DNA of 64,000 nucleotides from SG8-30 sp963695155 (GCA_963695155.1 CAVOGD010000006.1:372001-436000); one strand, 5' to 3'; shown: positions 1 to 9,070, counted from the stretch's first letter. The notes: a model not told the origin generated them from the sequence alone. Made by a program: numbers and translations.

Positions 1-1233
1 GTTCCGGACCAGCCGATCATCCCGTTCATCGAGGGCGACGGCACCGGCGCCGACATCTGGCGCGCCAGCGTGCGCGTGCTGGACGCGGCCGTGGCCAGGG
101 CCTACGGCGGCAAGCGCAAGATCTCGTGGATGGAGGTGTATGCGGGCGAGAAGGCCAACAAGCTGATGAACTCGTGGCTGCCGGACGCGACCGTCGAGGC
201 CTGCCGCGAATACCTGGTGTCCATCAAGGGCCCGCTGACCACGCCGATCGGCGGCGGCATCCGCTCGCTGAACGTGGCGCTGCGCCAGATGCTCGACCTG
301 TACGTGTGCCTGCGCCCGGTGCGCTGGTTCAAGGGCGTGCCGTCGCCGGTGCGCATGCCCGAGAAGGTGGACATGGTCATCTTCCGCGAGAACACCGAGG
401 ACATCTACGCCGGCATCGAGTTCGAGGCCGGCTCGGCGGAGAACGCGAAGTTCCTCGAGCTGTTCAAGGGGGCGTTCCCCAAGCTGTACGGCAAGATCCG
501 CTTCCCGGACAGCTCGGGCATCGGCATCAAGCCGGTGTCGCGGGAAGGCACCGAGCGGCTGGTGCGCGCCGCCATCCAGTATGCGATCGCGAACCAGCGC
601 AAGAGCGTGACGTTCGTCCACAAGGGCAACATCATGAAGTACACGGAGGGCGCGTTCCGCAACTGGGGCTACGCGCTGGCCGAGACCGAGTTTGCCGACC
701 CGACCTATACCTGGGACCAGTGGGAACGGACCGCCGCCGCCAAGGGCGCCAAGGCCGCCAACGAGGAGCAGAAGGCGGCGCTCGCCGCCGGCCGCGTGCT
801 CGTCAAGGACGCCATCGCCGACATCACGCTGCAGCAGGTGCTGACGCGGCCCGAGGAGTTCGACGTCATCGCCACCATGAACCTGAACGGCGACTACCTG
901 TCCGACGCGCTGGCCGCGCAGGTGGGCGGCATCGGCATCGCGCCGGGCGGCAACGTCAACTACGTGACCGGCCACGCGGTGTTCGAGGCCACCCACGGCA
1001 CGGCGCCGAAGTACGCCAACCTCGACAAGGTCAACCCGAGTTCGGTCATCCTGTCGGGCGAGATGATGCTGCGCTACCTGGGCTGGACCGAGGCGGCCGA
1101 CCTGATCATCAAGGCGATGGACAAGAGCATCGCCGACAAGGTCGTCACCTATGACTTCGCGCGCCTCATGGAAGGCGCAACCGAGGTCAAGTGCAGCGAG
1201 TTCGGCGACGCGCTGATCCGCAACATGGCTTGA
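1..1233 (+). CDS. icd: NADP-dependent isocitrate dehydrogenase, 5'-truncated
   Basis: Oxidatively decarboxylates isocitrate to 2-oxoglutarate in the TCA cycle (cytoplasm). The frame is open from base 1 and reads VPDQPIIPFIEGDGTG, which aligns with about residue 23 of E. coli Icd, so roughly 20 N-terminal residues lie outside the window. The phosphorylation loop GGGIRSLNVALRQ (about 250-290 nt) holds the Ser that AceK phosphorylates in enteric bacteria. Other family motifs are FRENTEDIYAGIE, VHKGNIMKYTEGAF and FEATHGTAPKYA. The segment around 715-800 nt has a slightly longer Ala/Lys-rich insertion than E. coli. It is followed 16 nt later by aceK, which supports the E. coli-type, phosphorylation-controlled isozyme. 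Confidence 0.97.
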   Translation, partial: VPDQPIIPFIEGDGTGADIWRASVRVLDAAVARAYGGKRKISWMEVYAGEKANKLMNSWLPDATVEACREYLVSIKGPLTTPIGGGIRSLNVALRQMLDLYVCLRPVRWFKGVPSPVRMPEKVDMVIFRENTEDIYAGIEFEAGSAENAKFLELFKGAFPKLYGKIRFPDSSGIGIKPVSREGTERLVRAAIQYAIANQRKSVTFVHKGNIMKYTEGAFRNWGYALAETEFADPTYTWDQWERTAAAKGAKAANEEQKAALAAGRVLVKDAIADITLQQVLTRPEEFDVIATMNLNGDYLSDALAAQVGGIGIAPGGNVNYVTGHAVFEATHGTAPKYANLDKVNPSSVILSGEMMLRYLGWTEAADLIIKAMDKSIADKVVTYDFARLMEGATEVKCSEFGDALIRNMA

Positions 1234-1249
1234 GCCGGCAGCGCCGGCC

Positions 1250-2995
1250 TTGGGCAAGCGCAACATCGCGTTGAGCAGCGCAGAGGCCCTGGCGCAAGGA
1301 TGCGCCAGGACGATCGTCGACGCCTTCGCCTATTACAACCACGAGTTCGGCGCCATCACGCGCCGCGCCCCCGAGCGGTTCGAGAACCGCGACTGGGCCG
1401 GCATCCAGAGCGACACGGTCGAGCGGCTCGACCTGTACACGCAGTGCGTCAACCAGGCCATCGAGGACGTCTCGCGCGAACTCGGGCCGCGGGCCCGCGA
1501 CGAGGCGGTCTGGCGCGACATCAAGCTGCAGTTCGGCGGCCTGATCGGCGGCCTGCCGGACCCGGAGTTCCTGAAGACCTTCTTCAGTTCCATCACCCGC
1601 CAGCTGTTCGGCACCGTCGGCGTGAACGACGGCATCGAGTTCTTCGCCCTCACGCTCGATCCGCTGCGCGGCATCGACTCCGAGGTCATGACCAACGCCT
1701 ACCCGAACCGCGGGTCGCTCGACCTGCTGTGCGAGGAATTGCTGTCCGACTTCCGGTTCCGCACGCCGTGGCGCGATTTCGAGGGCAGCGTGCGGCACGT
1801 CGTCACCGACGTGCGCCTGCGCCTGCAGCGTGCCGGTGCGCGCGGCCCGGTGCGCCGCGTCGAGATGATCCGGCCGGTCTTCTACCAGATGTCGCGCGCG
1901 TACGTCGTCGGCCGGATGACCGGCGACGGCTGGACGCTGCCGCTGGCGATCGCCTTCCGCAACGACGACCGCGGCGTGCTGGTGGACGCCGTGATGCTGG
2001 ACGAAGCCGACGTCTCGGTGCTGTTCAGCTTCACGCGCTCGTACTTCCACGTCGACCTCGAGCGCGTCGGCGAGGCCGTGCTGTTCCTCAGGTCCATCCT
2101 GCCGCGCAAGCCGGTGTCGGAACTGTTCACCGTCCTGGGACGCGCCAAGCAGGGCAAGACCGAGCGCTTCCGGGAGATCTTCCGCCACCTCGGCCAGACC
2201 GACGACCAGTTCGTCACGGCGCCGGGCGAGAAGGGCCTGGTCATGGCCTGTTTCACCCTGCCGTCGTTCGACGTCGTGTTCAAGGTCATCCGCGACCGCT
2301 TCCCGGACGTGAAGAACGTGCGGCGCGACGAGGTGCTGGCGAAATACGACATGGTCTTCAAGCACGACCGCGCCGGGCGGCTGGTCGATGCGCAGGAGTT
2401 CAAGGACCTGCGCTTCCCCAGGGCGCGCTTCGGCGCGGAGGTGCTGGACGAGTTGACCGGCCAGTGCGCCGAGACCGTGCGCATCGAGGGCGACGACGTC
2501 ATCGTCGGTCACCTCTACATCGAGCGCCGCATGTCGCCGCTCAACCTGTACCTGCGCAGCGCCCCGCGCGAGCAGGCGGAACTGGCGGTGCTCGACTACG
2601 GGCAGTCCATCCGGGACCTCGCCAGCACCAATATCTTCGCCGGCGACCTGCTGCCGAAGAACTTCGGCGTGACCCGCCACGGCCGGGTCGTCTTCTACGA
2701 CTACGACGAGCTGTGCCGCGTGACCGACTGCCGCTTCCGCGACCTGCCCGAGGCCGGCAGCGACGAGGACGAGTTGCGCGCCGAGAGCTGGTTCTACGTC
2801 GCCGACAACGACGTCTTTCCCGAGACGTTCATCAGGTTCCTGGGGTTCGACGAGCCGCTGCGGCGGCTGTTTCTCGAACGGCACGGCGAGCTGCTCGAGG
2901 CGGCCTGGTGGCGCACGCTGCAGCAGCGCCTGACGGCCGGCGAAATGGTCGAGGTGCTGCCGTACCAGTCTTACCGCGTGCGGATCGCGGACTAG
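1250..2995 (+). CDS. aceK: Isocitrate dehydrogenase kinase/phosphatase
   Basis: Bifunctional enzyme that phosphorylates and dephosphorylates the Icd active-site Ser, directing isocitrate to the TCA cycle or the glyoxylate shunt. The 581-residue length matches the family. The nucleotide-binding segment APGEKGLVMACFTLPSF lies near residue 324. DYGQSIRDLASTNIFAGDLL near residue 450 and FYDYDEL near 482 carry the catalytic/metal Asp residues. The start is TTG at 1250, read as MGKRNIALS; no in-frame ATG gives a full-length N-terminus. It lies immediately after icd, probably cotranscribed. aceA and aceB are not in the window. Confidence 0.96.
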   Translation: MGKRNIALSSAEALAQGCARTIVDAFAYYNHEFGAITRRAPERFENRDWAGIQSDTVERLDLYTQCVNQAIEDVSRELGPRARDEAVWRDIKLQFGGLIGGLPDPEFLKTFFSSITRQLFGTVGVNDGIEFFALTLDPLRGIDSEVMTNAYPNRGSLDLLCEELLSDFRFRTPWRDFEGSVRHVVTDVRLRLQRAGARGPVRRVEMIRPVFYQMSRAYVVGRMTGDGWTLPLAIAFRNDDRGVLVDAVMLDEADVSVLFSFTRSYFHVDLERVGEAVLFLRSILPRKPVSELFTVLGRAKQGKTERFREIFRHLGQTDDQFVTAPGEKGLVMACFTLPSFDVVFKVIRDRFPDVKNVRRDEVLAKYDMVFKHDRAGRLVDAQEFKDLRFPRARFGAEVLDELTGQCAETVRIEGDDVIVGHLYIERRMSPLNLYLRSAPREQAELAVLDYGQSIRDLASTNIFAGDLLPKNFGVTRHGRVVFYDYDELCRVTDCRFRDLPEAGSDEDELRAESWFYVADNDVFPETFIRFLGFDEPLRRLFLERHGELLEAAWWRTLQQRLTAGEMVEVLPYQSYRVRIAD

Positions 2996-3021
2996 TCCCG
3001 GGCGGCAGGCGCCGCCCGGGA
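2996..3021. terminator. Bidirectional hairpin between aceK and ilvE
   Basis: A perfect 11-bp inverted repeat (2996-3006 and 3011-3021) with a 4-nt loop fills most of the 40-nt gap between two convergent genes. There is no long T run, so termination by this hairpin is inferred from position and stem strength. Confidence 0.6.
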
Positions 3022-3035
3022 ATCCGGTCCATTCG

Positions 3036-4058
3036 TCAGATGCGGGTCAGCCAGCCGTGACGATCCGGCCGCTGGCCGGTCTGGATGCCGACCAGCGCGG
3101 CCCGCAGCTCGCTGGTCTTCGGCCCGATGTCGCCGGTGCCGACCCGGTATTCCTTGTCCTGGTAGATCAGCGCGCCGATGCCCGTCAGCACGGCCGCCGT
3201 GCCCGACAGCGCCGCCTCGCCGTCCTTGACCCACTCCAGCATCTCGGCGACGGTGAACACGCGCTCCTCCACCTTGAAGCCGAGATCCGGCGCGATGCGC
3301 AGCAGCGAGTCGCGCGTGACGCCGTGCAGGAACGTGGTGTCCAGGCAACGGGTCATGATGTGCCCGTCGCGAATCAACAGGAAGTTCGCGGCGCCGGTCT
3401 CCTGCACCCCGTCGCCCGGGCAGAACAGCACCTGGTCCACCTTGTGCTTGCGGCGGGCCGCCATGATCGGACCCATGGCCGCCGCGTAGTTGCCGCCGGT
3501 CTTGACCATGCCGAGGTGCGTCGCGCAGCGCATCGCCTGGTCCTCGACGTAGATGCGCAGCGGCTTGGCGCCGCTCGCGAAGTAATCCCAGACCGGGCTC
3601 GCCAGCACGATCAGCTTGAGCTGGTCCGGCGGCACCGTCGCCGCGCCGATGTTCGGCGTCGTGCCGAACAGGATCGGCCGCATGTACAGCGCTCCCGGCG
3701 GCTCGGGCACCTGGTCGCGGCAACGGTCAATGACCGTCTTGACCATCTCGGTCAGCTGCGCGGCATCCGGCTCGGGCATGGCCAGCGCGCGGGCGCTGTT
3801 CTGCATGCGCGCCACGTGCCGCTCCATGCGGAAGACGTTGATGCTGCCGTCGGCCCAGCGGTAGGCCTTGAAGCCCTCGAAGCAGGTGCTGCAGTAGTGC
3901 AGCGCGTGCGCCCCCGGGCTGATCTCGATGGGCCCCGTTTTGCAGACCTCGTGGTCGGACCAGCGGCCGTCACTGTAGGTGGCGACGGCCATGGTGTCCG
4001 CCAGCACGGAACCGAAAGCGGGACGGGGGGTCTGCGGGGGCTGGGCTTTTGCATTCAT
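3036..4058 (-). CDS. ilvE: Branched-chain amino acid aminotransferase
   Basis: PLP-dependent class IV transaminase interconverting Val, Leu and Ile with their 2-oxo acids. The motif MVKTGGNYAAAM contains the Schiff-base Lys (K186 in this numbering). Family features also include HYCSTCFEGFKAYR near the N-terminus and ETGAANFLLI. The ATG at 4058 is preceded by AGGTG at good spacing; a GTG at 4070 would add four residues and abut the upstream stop. It is the last gene of the leftward BCKDH operon, so it is placed to feed 2-oxo acids into the dehydrogenase (catabolism or isobranched fatty-acid primers). Confidence 0.93.
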   Translation of the reverse strand: MNAKAQPPQTPRPAFGSVLADTMAVATYSDGRWSDHEVCKTGPIEISPGAHALHYCSTCFEGFKAYRWADGSINVFRMERHVARMQNSARALAMPEPDAAQLTEMVKTVIDRCRDQVPEPPGALYMRPILFGTTPNIGAATVPPDQLKLIVLASPVWDYFASGAKPLRIYVEDQAMRCATHLGMVKTGGNYAAAMGPIMAARRKHKVDQVLFCPGDGVQETGAANFLLIRDGHIMTRCLDTTFLHGVTRDSLLRIAPDLGFKVEERVFTVAEMLEWVKDGEAALSGTAAVLTGIGALIYQDKEYRVGTGDIGPKTSELRAALVGIQTGQRPDRHGWLTRI

Positions 4059-4070
4059 GGGTATTGACAC

Positions 4071-5288
4071 CTAGTCCGGGATGAAAATGGTGGCGGGATG
4101 CTCGATGTAGTCCTTGAGCGACTGGATCATGGCCGCGCCGTCGAAGCCATCGACGAACCGATGGTCGAAGGATGAAGACAAGTTCATCATGCGGCGCACC
4201 GTAATGGCACCCGCAATAACCACCGGCCGCTCAATGGCCTTGTTGATGCCGACAATGGCGACTTCCGGCGCGTTGATCACGGGCGTCGAGGCGATGCCCC
4301 CCAGCTTGCCGAGGCTCGTCACGGTGATGGTCGAGCCGCCCAGTTCCTCCCTGGTCGCCTTGTTGCTGCGGGCCGCTTCGGACAGGCGGCCGATCTCGGT
4401 CGCCAGGTCGTACAGGGGGCGCGCCTCCACGTTCCTCACCACGGGCACCTTGAGCCCGTCGGGCGTCTGCGTGGCCACGCCGACGTGGACCGCGCGGTGC
4501 CGCACGATGACCCCGCGCTCCTCGTCATAGGTCGCGTTGCACTGCGGGAAGCGCTCGAGCACGCGCGCCAGCGCGGCCACGACGAACGGCAGGTAGGTGA
4601 GGTTGGGCTGCCCGGCGGCCTTGCGCGCATTCATGGACTGGCGCAGCGATTCGAGCGCCGTGACGTCCACTTCCTCGACGTAGGCGAAATGCGGGATGTT
4701 GCGCTTGGCCTCGCGCATGCGCTGCGCGATCAGGCGCCTGACGCCGATGACCTTGATTTCCTCGGTGCCGCTGCGCGGGGCGTGCGGCGCCGCAGCCGGC
4801 GTCGCGGCGCCGTCCAGCGCGGCCTCCAGGTCGGCGGGCAGGATACGCCCGCCGGGGCCCGTGCCGCTCAGCTGCGCGAGGTCGATGCCCGATTCACTGG
4901 CGCGGCGCCGGGTGGCCGGCGAAGCCATCACCCGGCCGGCCGGCTGCGACGCTTTCGCGGTCGCCACGGCGGCCGGCGCGGGCGCAGTGGCCGGCGGCTG
5001 CGCGTCCCGGCCCGGGGCCGGCGCCGCCGCCGCGTCCGCCGCGGCGCCGTCCGTGTCGAAGACGGCCAGTTCGGCACCGACCGCCACCATGTCGCCCGGC
5101 TGGCCCGCGACCGAGACGACCGTGCCGCTGACCGGCGCCGGCACCTCGACCGCCGCCTTGTCCGTCATCACCTCGGCGATGACCTGGTCCTCGCTGACGC
5201 GGTCGCCGGCCTTGACCTTCCACTCGACGATCTCGGCCTCGACCGTGCCTTCGCCCAGGTCCGGCATCCTGAAGACGTAGCGGCTCAT
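4071..5288 (-). CDS. bkdB: Branched-chain 2-oxoacid dehydrogenase, E2 dihydrolipoyl acyltransferase
   Basis: E2 core of the BCKDH complex: carries acyl groups on lipoate and transfers them to CoA. Order of domains: N-terminal lipoyl domain with VMTDKAAVEVP (lipoyl Lys K44), an Ala/Pro-rich linker (about 85-125), an E3-binding subdomain (about 130-170, SPATRRRASESGIDLAQLSG), and a C-terminal catalytic domain with FDHRFVDGFDG (catalytic His about 376). About 405 residues, usual for the family. The ATG overlaps the stop of the E1 beta gene by 4 nt (ATGA), indicating translational coupling. One lipoyl domain only. Confidence 0.94.
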   Translation of the reverse strand: MSRYVFRMPDLGEGTVEAEIVEWKVKAGDRVSEDQVIAEVMTDKAAVEVPAPVSGTVVSVAGQPGDMVAVGAELAVFDTDGAAADAAAAPAPGRDAQPPATAPAPAAVATAKASQPAGRVMASPATRRRASESGIDLAQLSGTGPGGRILPADLEAALDGAATPAAAPHAPRSGTEEIKVIGVRRLIAQRMREAKRNIPHFAYVEEVDVTALESLRQSMNARKAAGQPNLTYLPFVVAALARVLERFPQCNATYDEERGVIVRHRAVHVGVATQTPDGLKVPVVRNVEARPLYDLATEIGRLSEAARSNKATREELGGSTITVTSLGKLGGIASTPVINAPEVAIVGINKAIERPVVIAGAITVRRMMNLSSSFDHRFVDGFDGAAMIQSLKDYIEHPATIFIPD

Positions 5289-6301
5289 GCATCCTCCATC
5301 GCGGCACGCAGCGCGGCGGCCACGCGCACCTGGCCCGGAAAATATTCCCATTCGAAGGCGTGCGGGTAAGGCGTGTCCCAGCCCGCCACGCGCCGGATCG
5401 GCGCCTCGAGGTTCCAGAAGCACTGCTCCTGGATGGTGGCCGACAGCTCCGCGCCGAAGCCGCAGAACCGCGTCGCCTCGTGCGCGATGACACAGCGGCC
5501 CGTGCGGCTGACCGAGTTGCAGACCGTCTCCGTGTCGAGCGGCACCAGGCTGCGCAGGTCGATGATCTCGGCATCGATTCCCGCCTGGGCTGCCGCGGCC
5601 TCGCAGACGTGCACCATCGTGCCGTAGGTCACGACCGTCAGGTCGTCGCCGCCGCGCACGACCTCGGCGCGCCCGAGCGGCACGCGGTAGTGGCCCTCCG
5701 GCACCTCCCCCCTGGGGTGCTTGCTCCAGGGCACGGCCGGCTTGTGCGGATCGCCGTCAAACGGGCCGTTGTAGATGCGCTTCGGCTCGAAGAAGATCAC
5801 CGGGTCATCGTCCTCGATCGAGGCGATCAGCAGCCCCTTGGCGTCGTACGGGTTCGACGGCATGACCACCTTGATGCCGCAGACGTGTGCAAACACGGCC
5901 TCCGGGCTCTGCGAGTGCGTCTGGCCGCCGCGGATGCCGCCGCCGCTGGGCGTGCGCACCGTCACGGGCGCCCAGAACTCCCCCGCGCTGCGGTAACGAA
6001 GCCGCGACAATTCGCTGACGATCTGGTCGTAGGCCGGGTAGATGTAGTCGGCGAACTGGATCTCGGCCACCGGTCGCAGGCCGTTGACGCCCATGCCGAT
6101 CGCCGCGGCCAGGATGCCGCCTTCCGCGATCGGCGTGTCGAGCACGCGGTGCTCGCCGTACTTGCGCTGCAGCCCGTCGGTGCAGCGGAACACGCCACCG
6201 AAGAAGCCGACGTCCTCGCCCAGCACGACGACCGAGGGGTCGCGGCCGAGCATCACGTCCATGGCGGAATTGAGCGCCTGGATCATGTTCATCTGCGCCA
6301 T
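5285..6301 (-). CDS. bkdA2: Branched-chain 2-oxoacid dehydrogenase E1 beta
   Basis: Beta subunit of the thiamine-diphosphate E1 decarboxylase of BCKDH. The 338-residue protein shows the transketolase-like pyrimidine-binding region (VVLGEDVGFFGGVFRCTDGL, DTPIAEGGILAAAIG) and the conserved TPSGGGIRGGQTHSQSPEA. The C-terminal half has the transketolase C-domain pattern VVTYGTMVHVC and IDLRSLVPLDTETV. It lies 3 nt after the E1 alpha stop and overlaps E2. Resemblance is to Pseudomonas BkdA2 rather than pyruvate dehydrogenase PdhB, judged from the BCKDH-specific neighbourhood. Confidence 0.94.
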   Translation of the reverse strand: MAQMNMIQALNSAMDVMLGRDPSVVVLGEDVGFFGGVFRCTDGLQRKYGEHRVLDTPIAEGGILAAAIGMGVNGLRPVAEIQFADYIYPAYDQIVSELSRLRYRSAGEFWAPVTVRTPSGGGIRGGQTHSQSPEAVFAHVCGIKVVMPSNPYDAKGLLIASIEDDDPVIFFEPKRIYNGPFDGDPHKPAVPWSKHPRGEVPEGHYRVPLGRAEVVRGGDDLTVVTYGTMVHVCEAAAAQAGIDAEIIDLRSLVPLDTETVCNSVSRTGRCVIAHEATRFCGFGAELSATIQEQCFWNLEAPIRRVAGWDTPYPHAFEWEYFPGQVRVAAALRAAMEDA

Positions 6302-6304
6302 GAC

Positions 6305-7543
6305 TCAGTCGCCTCCCAGCTCGGCGCGCAGCTGCGCGGCCTGCCTCGCGAGATGCGCGGGCACCTCCTTGAAGACGTCCTCGAACATCAGCTGCGGGTC
6401 GAGCCGCGGCGGATCGGTGAGCGTGCCGTGGCCGATCGCCTCCTTCCAGGACGCGGCGACCTGCGCGTCGAGTTCCTTGACCAGCTCGAGGTGCCGGGCC
6501 TCGGTCCACGCACCGAGGCCGACCAGGTGCTGCTTGAGCCGCTCGACGGGGTCGCCCAGCGGCCAGCTCTCGTAATCGTCCTTGGGCCGGTACTTCGACG
6601 GGTCGTCGCTGGTCGAGTGCGCCGCCGCCCGGTAGGTCACGTGCTCGACGAGCGTCGCCCCGAGTCCCCGGCGCGCGCGCTCGGCCGCCCACTGCGTGAC
6701 GGCGTGCACCGCCAGGAAGTCGTTGCCGTCCACGCGCACGCCGGCAATGCCATAGCCCGGGCCGCGGGACGCGAAGCTCACGTCCTCGCCCCCCGCCACC
6801 GACTGGAAGGTCGAGATCGCCCACTGGTTGTTCACGACATTGAGGATGGCGGGCGCCCGGTAGACCGCCGCGAACACCAGCGCGTGGTGGAAATCGGCCT
6901 CGGCGCTCGAACCCTCGCCGATCCACGCCGCCGCGAGGTTATCCTCGCCCTTGATGGCCGAAGCCATGGCCCAGCCCACGGCCTGCGGAAACTGCGTGGT
7001 CAGGTTGCCCGAGATCGAGAAGATGTTGCCGTCGCGCCAGTGGTACATCACGGGCAACTGCCGGCCCTTGCACATGTCGTTGCGGTTCGACAGCAGCTGG
7101 CACATGAGGTCCACGACCGGCCGGCCGCGCGTGATGAACAGTCCCTGGTTGCGGTACGACGGGAACAGCATGTCGCCCGGCCGCAGGGCCATGCACTGCG
7201 CGACCGAGACCGCTTCCTCGCCGAACGACCGCATGTAGAAGGAGATGCGCCCCGAGCGGTGCATGCGCTGCATGCGCTCGTCGAAGACCCGCGTCAGCAG
7301 CATGTGCCGCAGGCCGGCCAGCAGGGTCTTCGGGTCGAGGGCGGGGTTCCATGGCCCGACGGCCTGGTGACGCTCGTCGAGCACGCGGACCAGCCCCGTG
7401 GCCAGGTGGGCGATCTCGCGGACCGGCGCCCCGCTGTCGGGCCGATCCGCGGCGCCGGCCGGCGACAGGCGCAGATAGCCGAAATCCGGCACTTCGCCCG
7501 GTCGCGCGTGGGACTTCGGGACGTGCAGACGTGATTCTTTCAT
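6305..7543 (-). CDS. bkdA1: Branched-chain 2-oxoacid dehydrogenase E1 alpha
   Basis: Alpha subunit of E1; decarboxylates branched 2-oxo acids with ThDP and reductively acylates E2. The ATG at 7543 (MKESRLHVPKSHARPG) gives 412 residues, close to the 410 of Pseudomonas putida BkdA1, whose N-terminus it resembles. The ThDP motif begins at WIGEGSSAEADFHHAL and ends in VVNNQWAIS (about residues 205-240). The phosphorylation-loop-like HSTSDDPSKYRP is present. It is the first gene of the operon and is divergent from the Lrp-type regulator. No E3 (lpdV) gene follows, unlike in Pseudomonas, so E3 must come from elsewhere. Confidence 0.94.
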   Translation of the reverse strand: MKESRLHVPKSHARPGEVPDFGYLRLSPAGAADRPDSGAPVREIAHLATGLVRVLDERHQAVGPWNPALDPKTLLAGLRHMLLTRVFDERMQRMHRSGRISFYMRSFGEEAVSVAQCMALRPGDMLFPSYRNQGLFITRGRPVVDLMCQLLSNRNDMCKGRQLPVMYHWRDGNIFSISGNLTTQFPQAVGWAMASAIKGEDNLAAAWIGEGSSAEADFHHALVFAAVYRAPAILNVVNNQWAISTFQSVAGGEDVSFASRGPGYGIAGVRVDGNDFLAVHAVTQWAAERARRGLGATLVEHVTYRAAAHSTSDDPSKYRPKDDYESWPLGDPVERLKQHLVGLGAWTEARHLELVKELDAQVAASWKEAIGHGTLTDPPRLDPQLMFEDVFKEVPAHLARQAAQLRAELGGD

Positions 7544-7637
7544 GGACAAACGGACCCCCGACCCGCCAGGCGGGCGATACTTTATCGTACCCGCCAGGCA
7601 TTTCTGCTGTTGCATTTATTTTAGTGTTGTGAGCAAA

Positions 7638-7657
7638 TATGAAAATTATATTTCATA
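7638..7657. promoter_or_regulatory. Candidate Lrp/BkdR operator in the bkd divergent promoter
   Basis: TATGAAA-N6-TTTCATA is a perfect 7-bp-arm palindrome with an all-A/T centre, sitting in an unusually AT-rich stretch of a GC-rich region. It lies 31 nt upstream of the regulator start and 95 nt upstream of the bkdA1 start. Lrp-family proteins bind A/T-centred palindromes of this size; assignment to this particular regulator is inference. Confidence 0.5.
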
Positions 7658-7687
7658 ACTAACCAATGCACGAAATCAGGATTGCAA

Positions 7688-8149
7688 ATGACGCTTGACC
7701 TCATAGATCGTCGCATCCTGGACGCCCTGCAGCGCGACAGTTCCTTGTCCGCGGCCGATATCGGCGGCCGGCTCGGCCTGTCCACGACGACCTGCTGGCG
7801 TCGCATCCAGCAGCTCGACAAGGCAGGCGTGATCAGGCGGCGGGTCGCGCTGCTCGACCGGGCAGCGCTCGGCCTCGACATCGTCGTGTTCGTGCAGGTG
7901 CGCCTGTCCACCCAGGGCCGGGACGCGATCGCGCAATTCGAGGCCGCGATCCGCGACCGCCCGGAGGTGCTGGACTGCTATACGCTGACCGGCGAGTGGG
8001 ATTTCTGCCTGCGCATCGTGACCCGCGACATGAAGGAGTACGAGGCTTTCTTCCTCGATCACCTGTCGAAGATTCCCAACGTGCAGTCCGTCAATTCGTC
8101 GATCGCGGTCACGGTCATCAAGGAGTCGACCGCGCTGCCGATCCTGTGA
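7688..8149 (+). CDS. bkdR: Lrp/AsnC-family regulator, probable BkdR
   Basis: Transcription factor of the feast/famine family. The N-terminal winged HTH spans about residues 2-60 (TLDLIDRRILDALQRD; LGLSTTTCWRRIQQLDKAGV). The C-terminal RAM ligand-binding domain follows (VFVQVRLSTQG, DCYTLTGEWDFCLRIVTRDM). The 153-residue length is typical. The ATG at 7688 is preferred; TTG at 7682 would add two residues. It is divergent from bkdA1A2B-ilvE, the same layout as Pseudomonas bkdR, where the protein activates the operon in response to branched-chain amino acids. That role is transferred by context. Confidence 0.85.
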   Translation: MTLDLIDRRILDALQRDSSLSAADIGGRLGLSTTTCWRRIQQLDKAGVIRRRVALLDRAALGLDIVVFVQVRLSTQGRDAIAQFEAAIRDRPEVLDCYTLTGEWDFCLRIVTRDMKEYEAFFLDHLSKIPNVQSVNSSIAVTVIKESTALPIL

Positions 8150-8170
8150 AGGGTGCCGCGCGCGCCCCGG

Positions 8171-9070
8171 TCAGTAAGCCTCGACCTGCCGCGCCACCCA
8201 GTCGGCGCGGTCCACCAGGCCGCGGAAGCGGTCCGGCCCGATGTTGAGGATGTCCAGGACCGGGTCGGCCGCCAGCGCTTCACGCGCGAACTCGGGGCCC
8301 TGGCTGGCCACCAGGTCGGCGAGGTGCTGGCCCAGGTGCACGACAGGCAGCTCGCGCGGACCCTGCCCGCCATCGCCGGCCTGCGGCCAGCCACGCATGC
8401 AGTGCACGACCGTTTCCGGCAGGTTCCAGCGGTGAGCCAGCTGTTCCGCCACCGCCGCGTGGTGCTCGTGAATGAGGTCGGCAATCGCCGCCGGGTCGAG
8501 CTCGACGCCGAGTTGCGTGGCCACATCCTCGCAGGCGGCCGCCGTCACCGGCCGGCCTACGTCGTGCAGCAGTCCGCACACGTAGCTCAGCCGCGAGCGG
8601 CGCCGGGCCAGCGCGGCAGCCTCGCGCGTCCAGATGGCCGCCGCGGTGCAGACCTGCCACAGGCGGCGTGCCAGGGCGTGCTGCGGGCGGGACGCCAGCA
8701 GCGCATCGTGTAGCGCCGCGGTATAGACGATGTCCGCCGCCTCGCCCGGACCGATCCAGCCGATGACGTCCCGTGGCGTATCGAGCCGCAGGCCCGGATC
8801 CGCCGCGGCCTGGCGGCCCACGTTCATCAGTTTGAGCGCGAGCCGGTCGTCGGCGCAGGCGATCTCGGCCAGTTCGCGCACGCGCTGCGGAGCGGGCCCC
8901 GTCAGCGCCGCCACCCGGGCCGCGCCCTCCGGCAGCGCGGGAAGCTCGAGGGCCTGCTGTCGCATCAGCCGGGCAAACTCGTCGCTGACACGCCCGATGT
9001 CGGGCGCCGCCTTGCCGGGTCTGGAGATTATGTTCAATGCAAAGGTCCTGACGATGACTCTCCGCCACAT
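8171..9070 (-). CDS. HDOD/HD-domain signalling protein
   Basis: About 299 residues with an HDOD-like layout: a helical N-terminal part (PALPEGAARVAALT, IACADDRLALKLMNVG) followed by an HD core. LSYVCGLLHDVGRP carries the His-Asp pair at 169-170, and HEHHAAVAEQLAHRWNLP follows. Such proteins act in signalling or regulation, often of motility or c-di-GMP, but this one has no receiver, GGDEF or other attached domain to point to a pathway. It is convergent with bkdR. The start at 9070 gives an N-terminus of uncertain reality; VSDEFARLMRQQ may be nearer the domain edge. Confidence 0.75.
   Translation of the reverse strand: MWRRVIVRTFALNIISRPGKAAPDIGRVSDEFARLMRQQALELPALPEGAARVAALTGPAPQRVRELAEIACADDRLALKLMNVGRQAAADPGLRLDTPRDVIGWIGPGEAADIVYTAALHDALLASRPQHALARRLWQVCTAAAIWTREAAALARRRSRLSYVCGLLHDVGRPVTAAACEDVATQLGVELDPAAIADLIHEHHAAVAEQLAHRWNLPETVVHCMRGWPQAGDGGQGPRELPVVHLGQHLADLVASQGPEFAREALAADPVLDILNIGPDRFRGLVDRADWVARQVEAY

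Noticed and set aside
1187..2884. 565-codon open frame antisense to aceK
   Set aside because: Product is low-complexity (Ala/Arg/Val/Asp-rich) and mirrors codon bias of a GC-rich gene; aceK is unambiguous.
5360..7534. 724-codon frame antisense to the bkd operon
   Set aside because: Same GC-driven artefact; no motif, no RBS.
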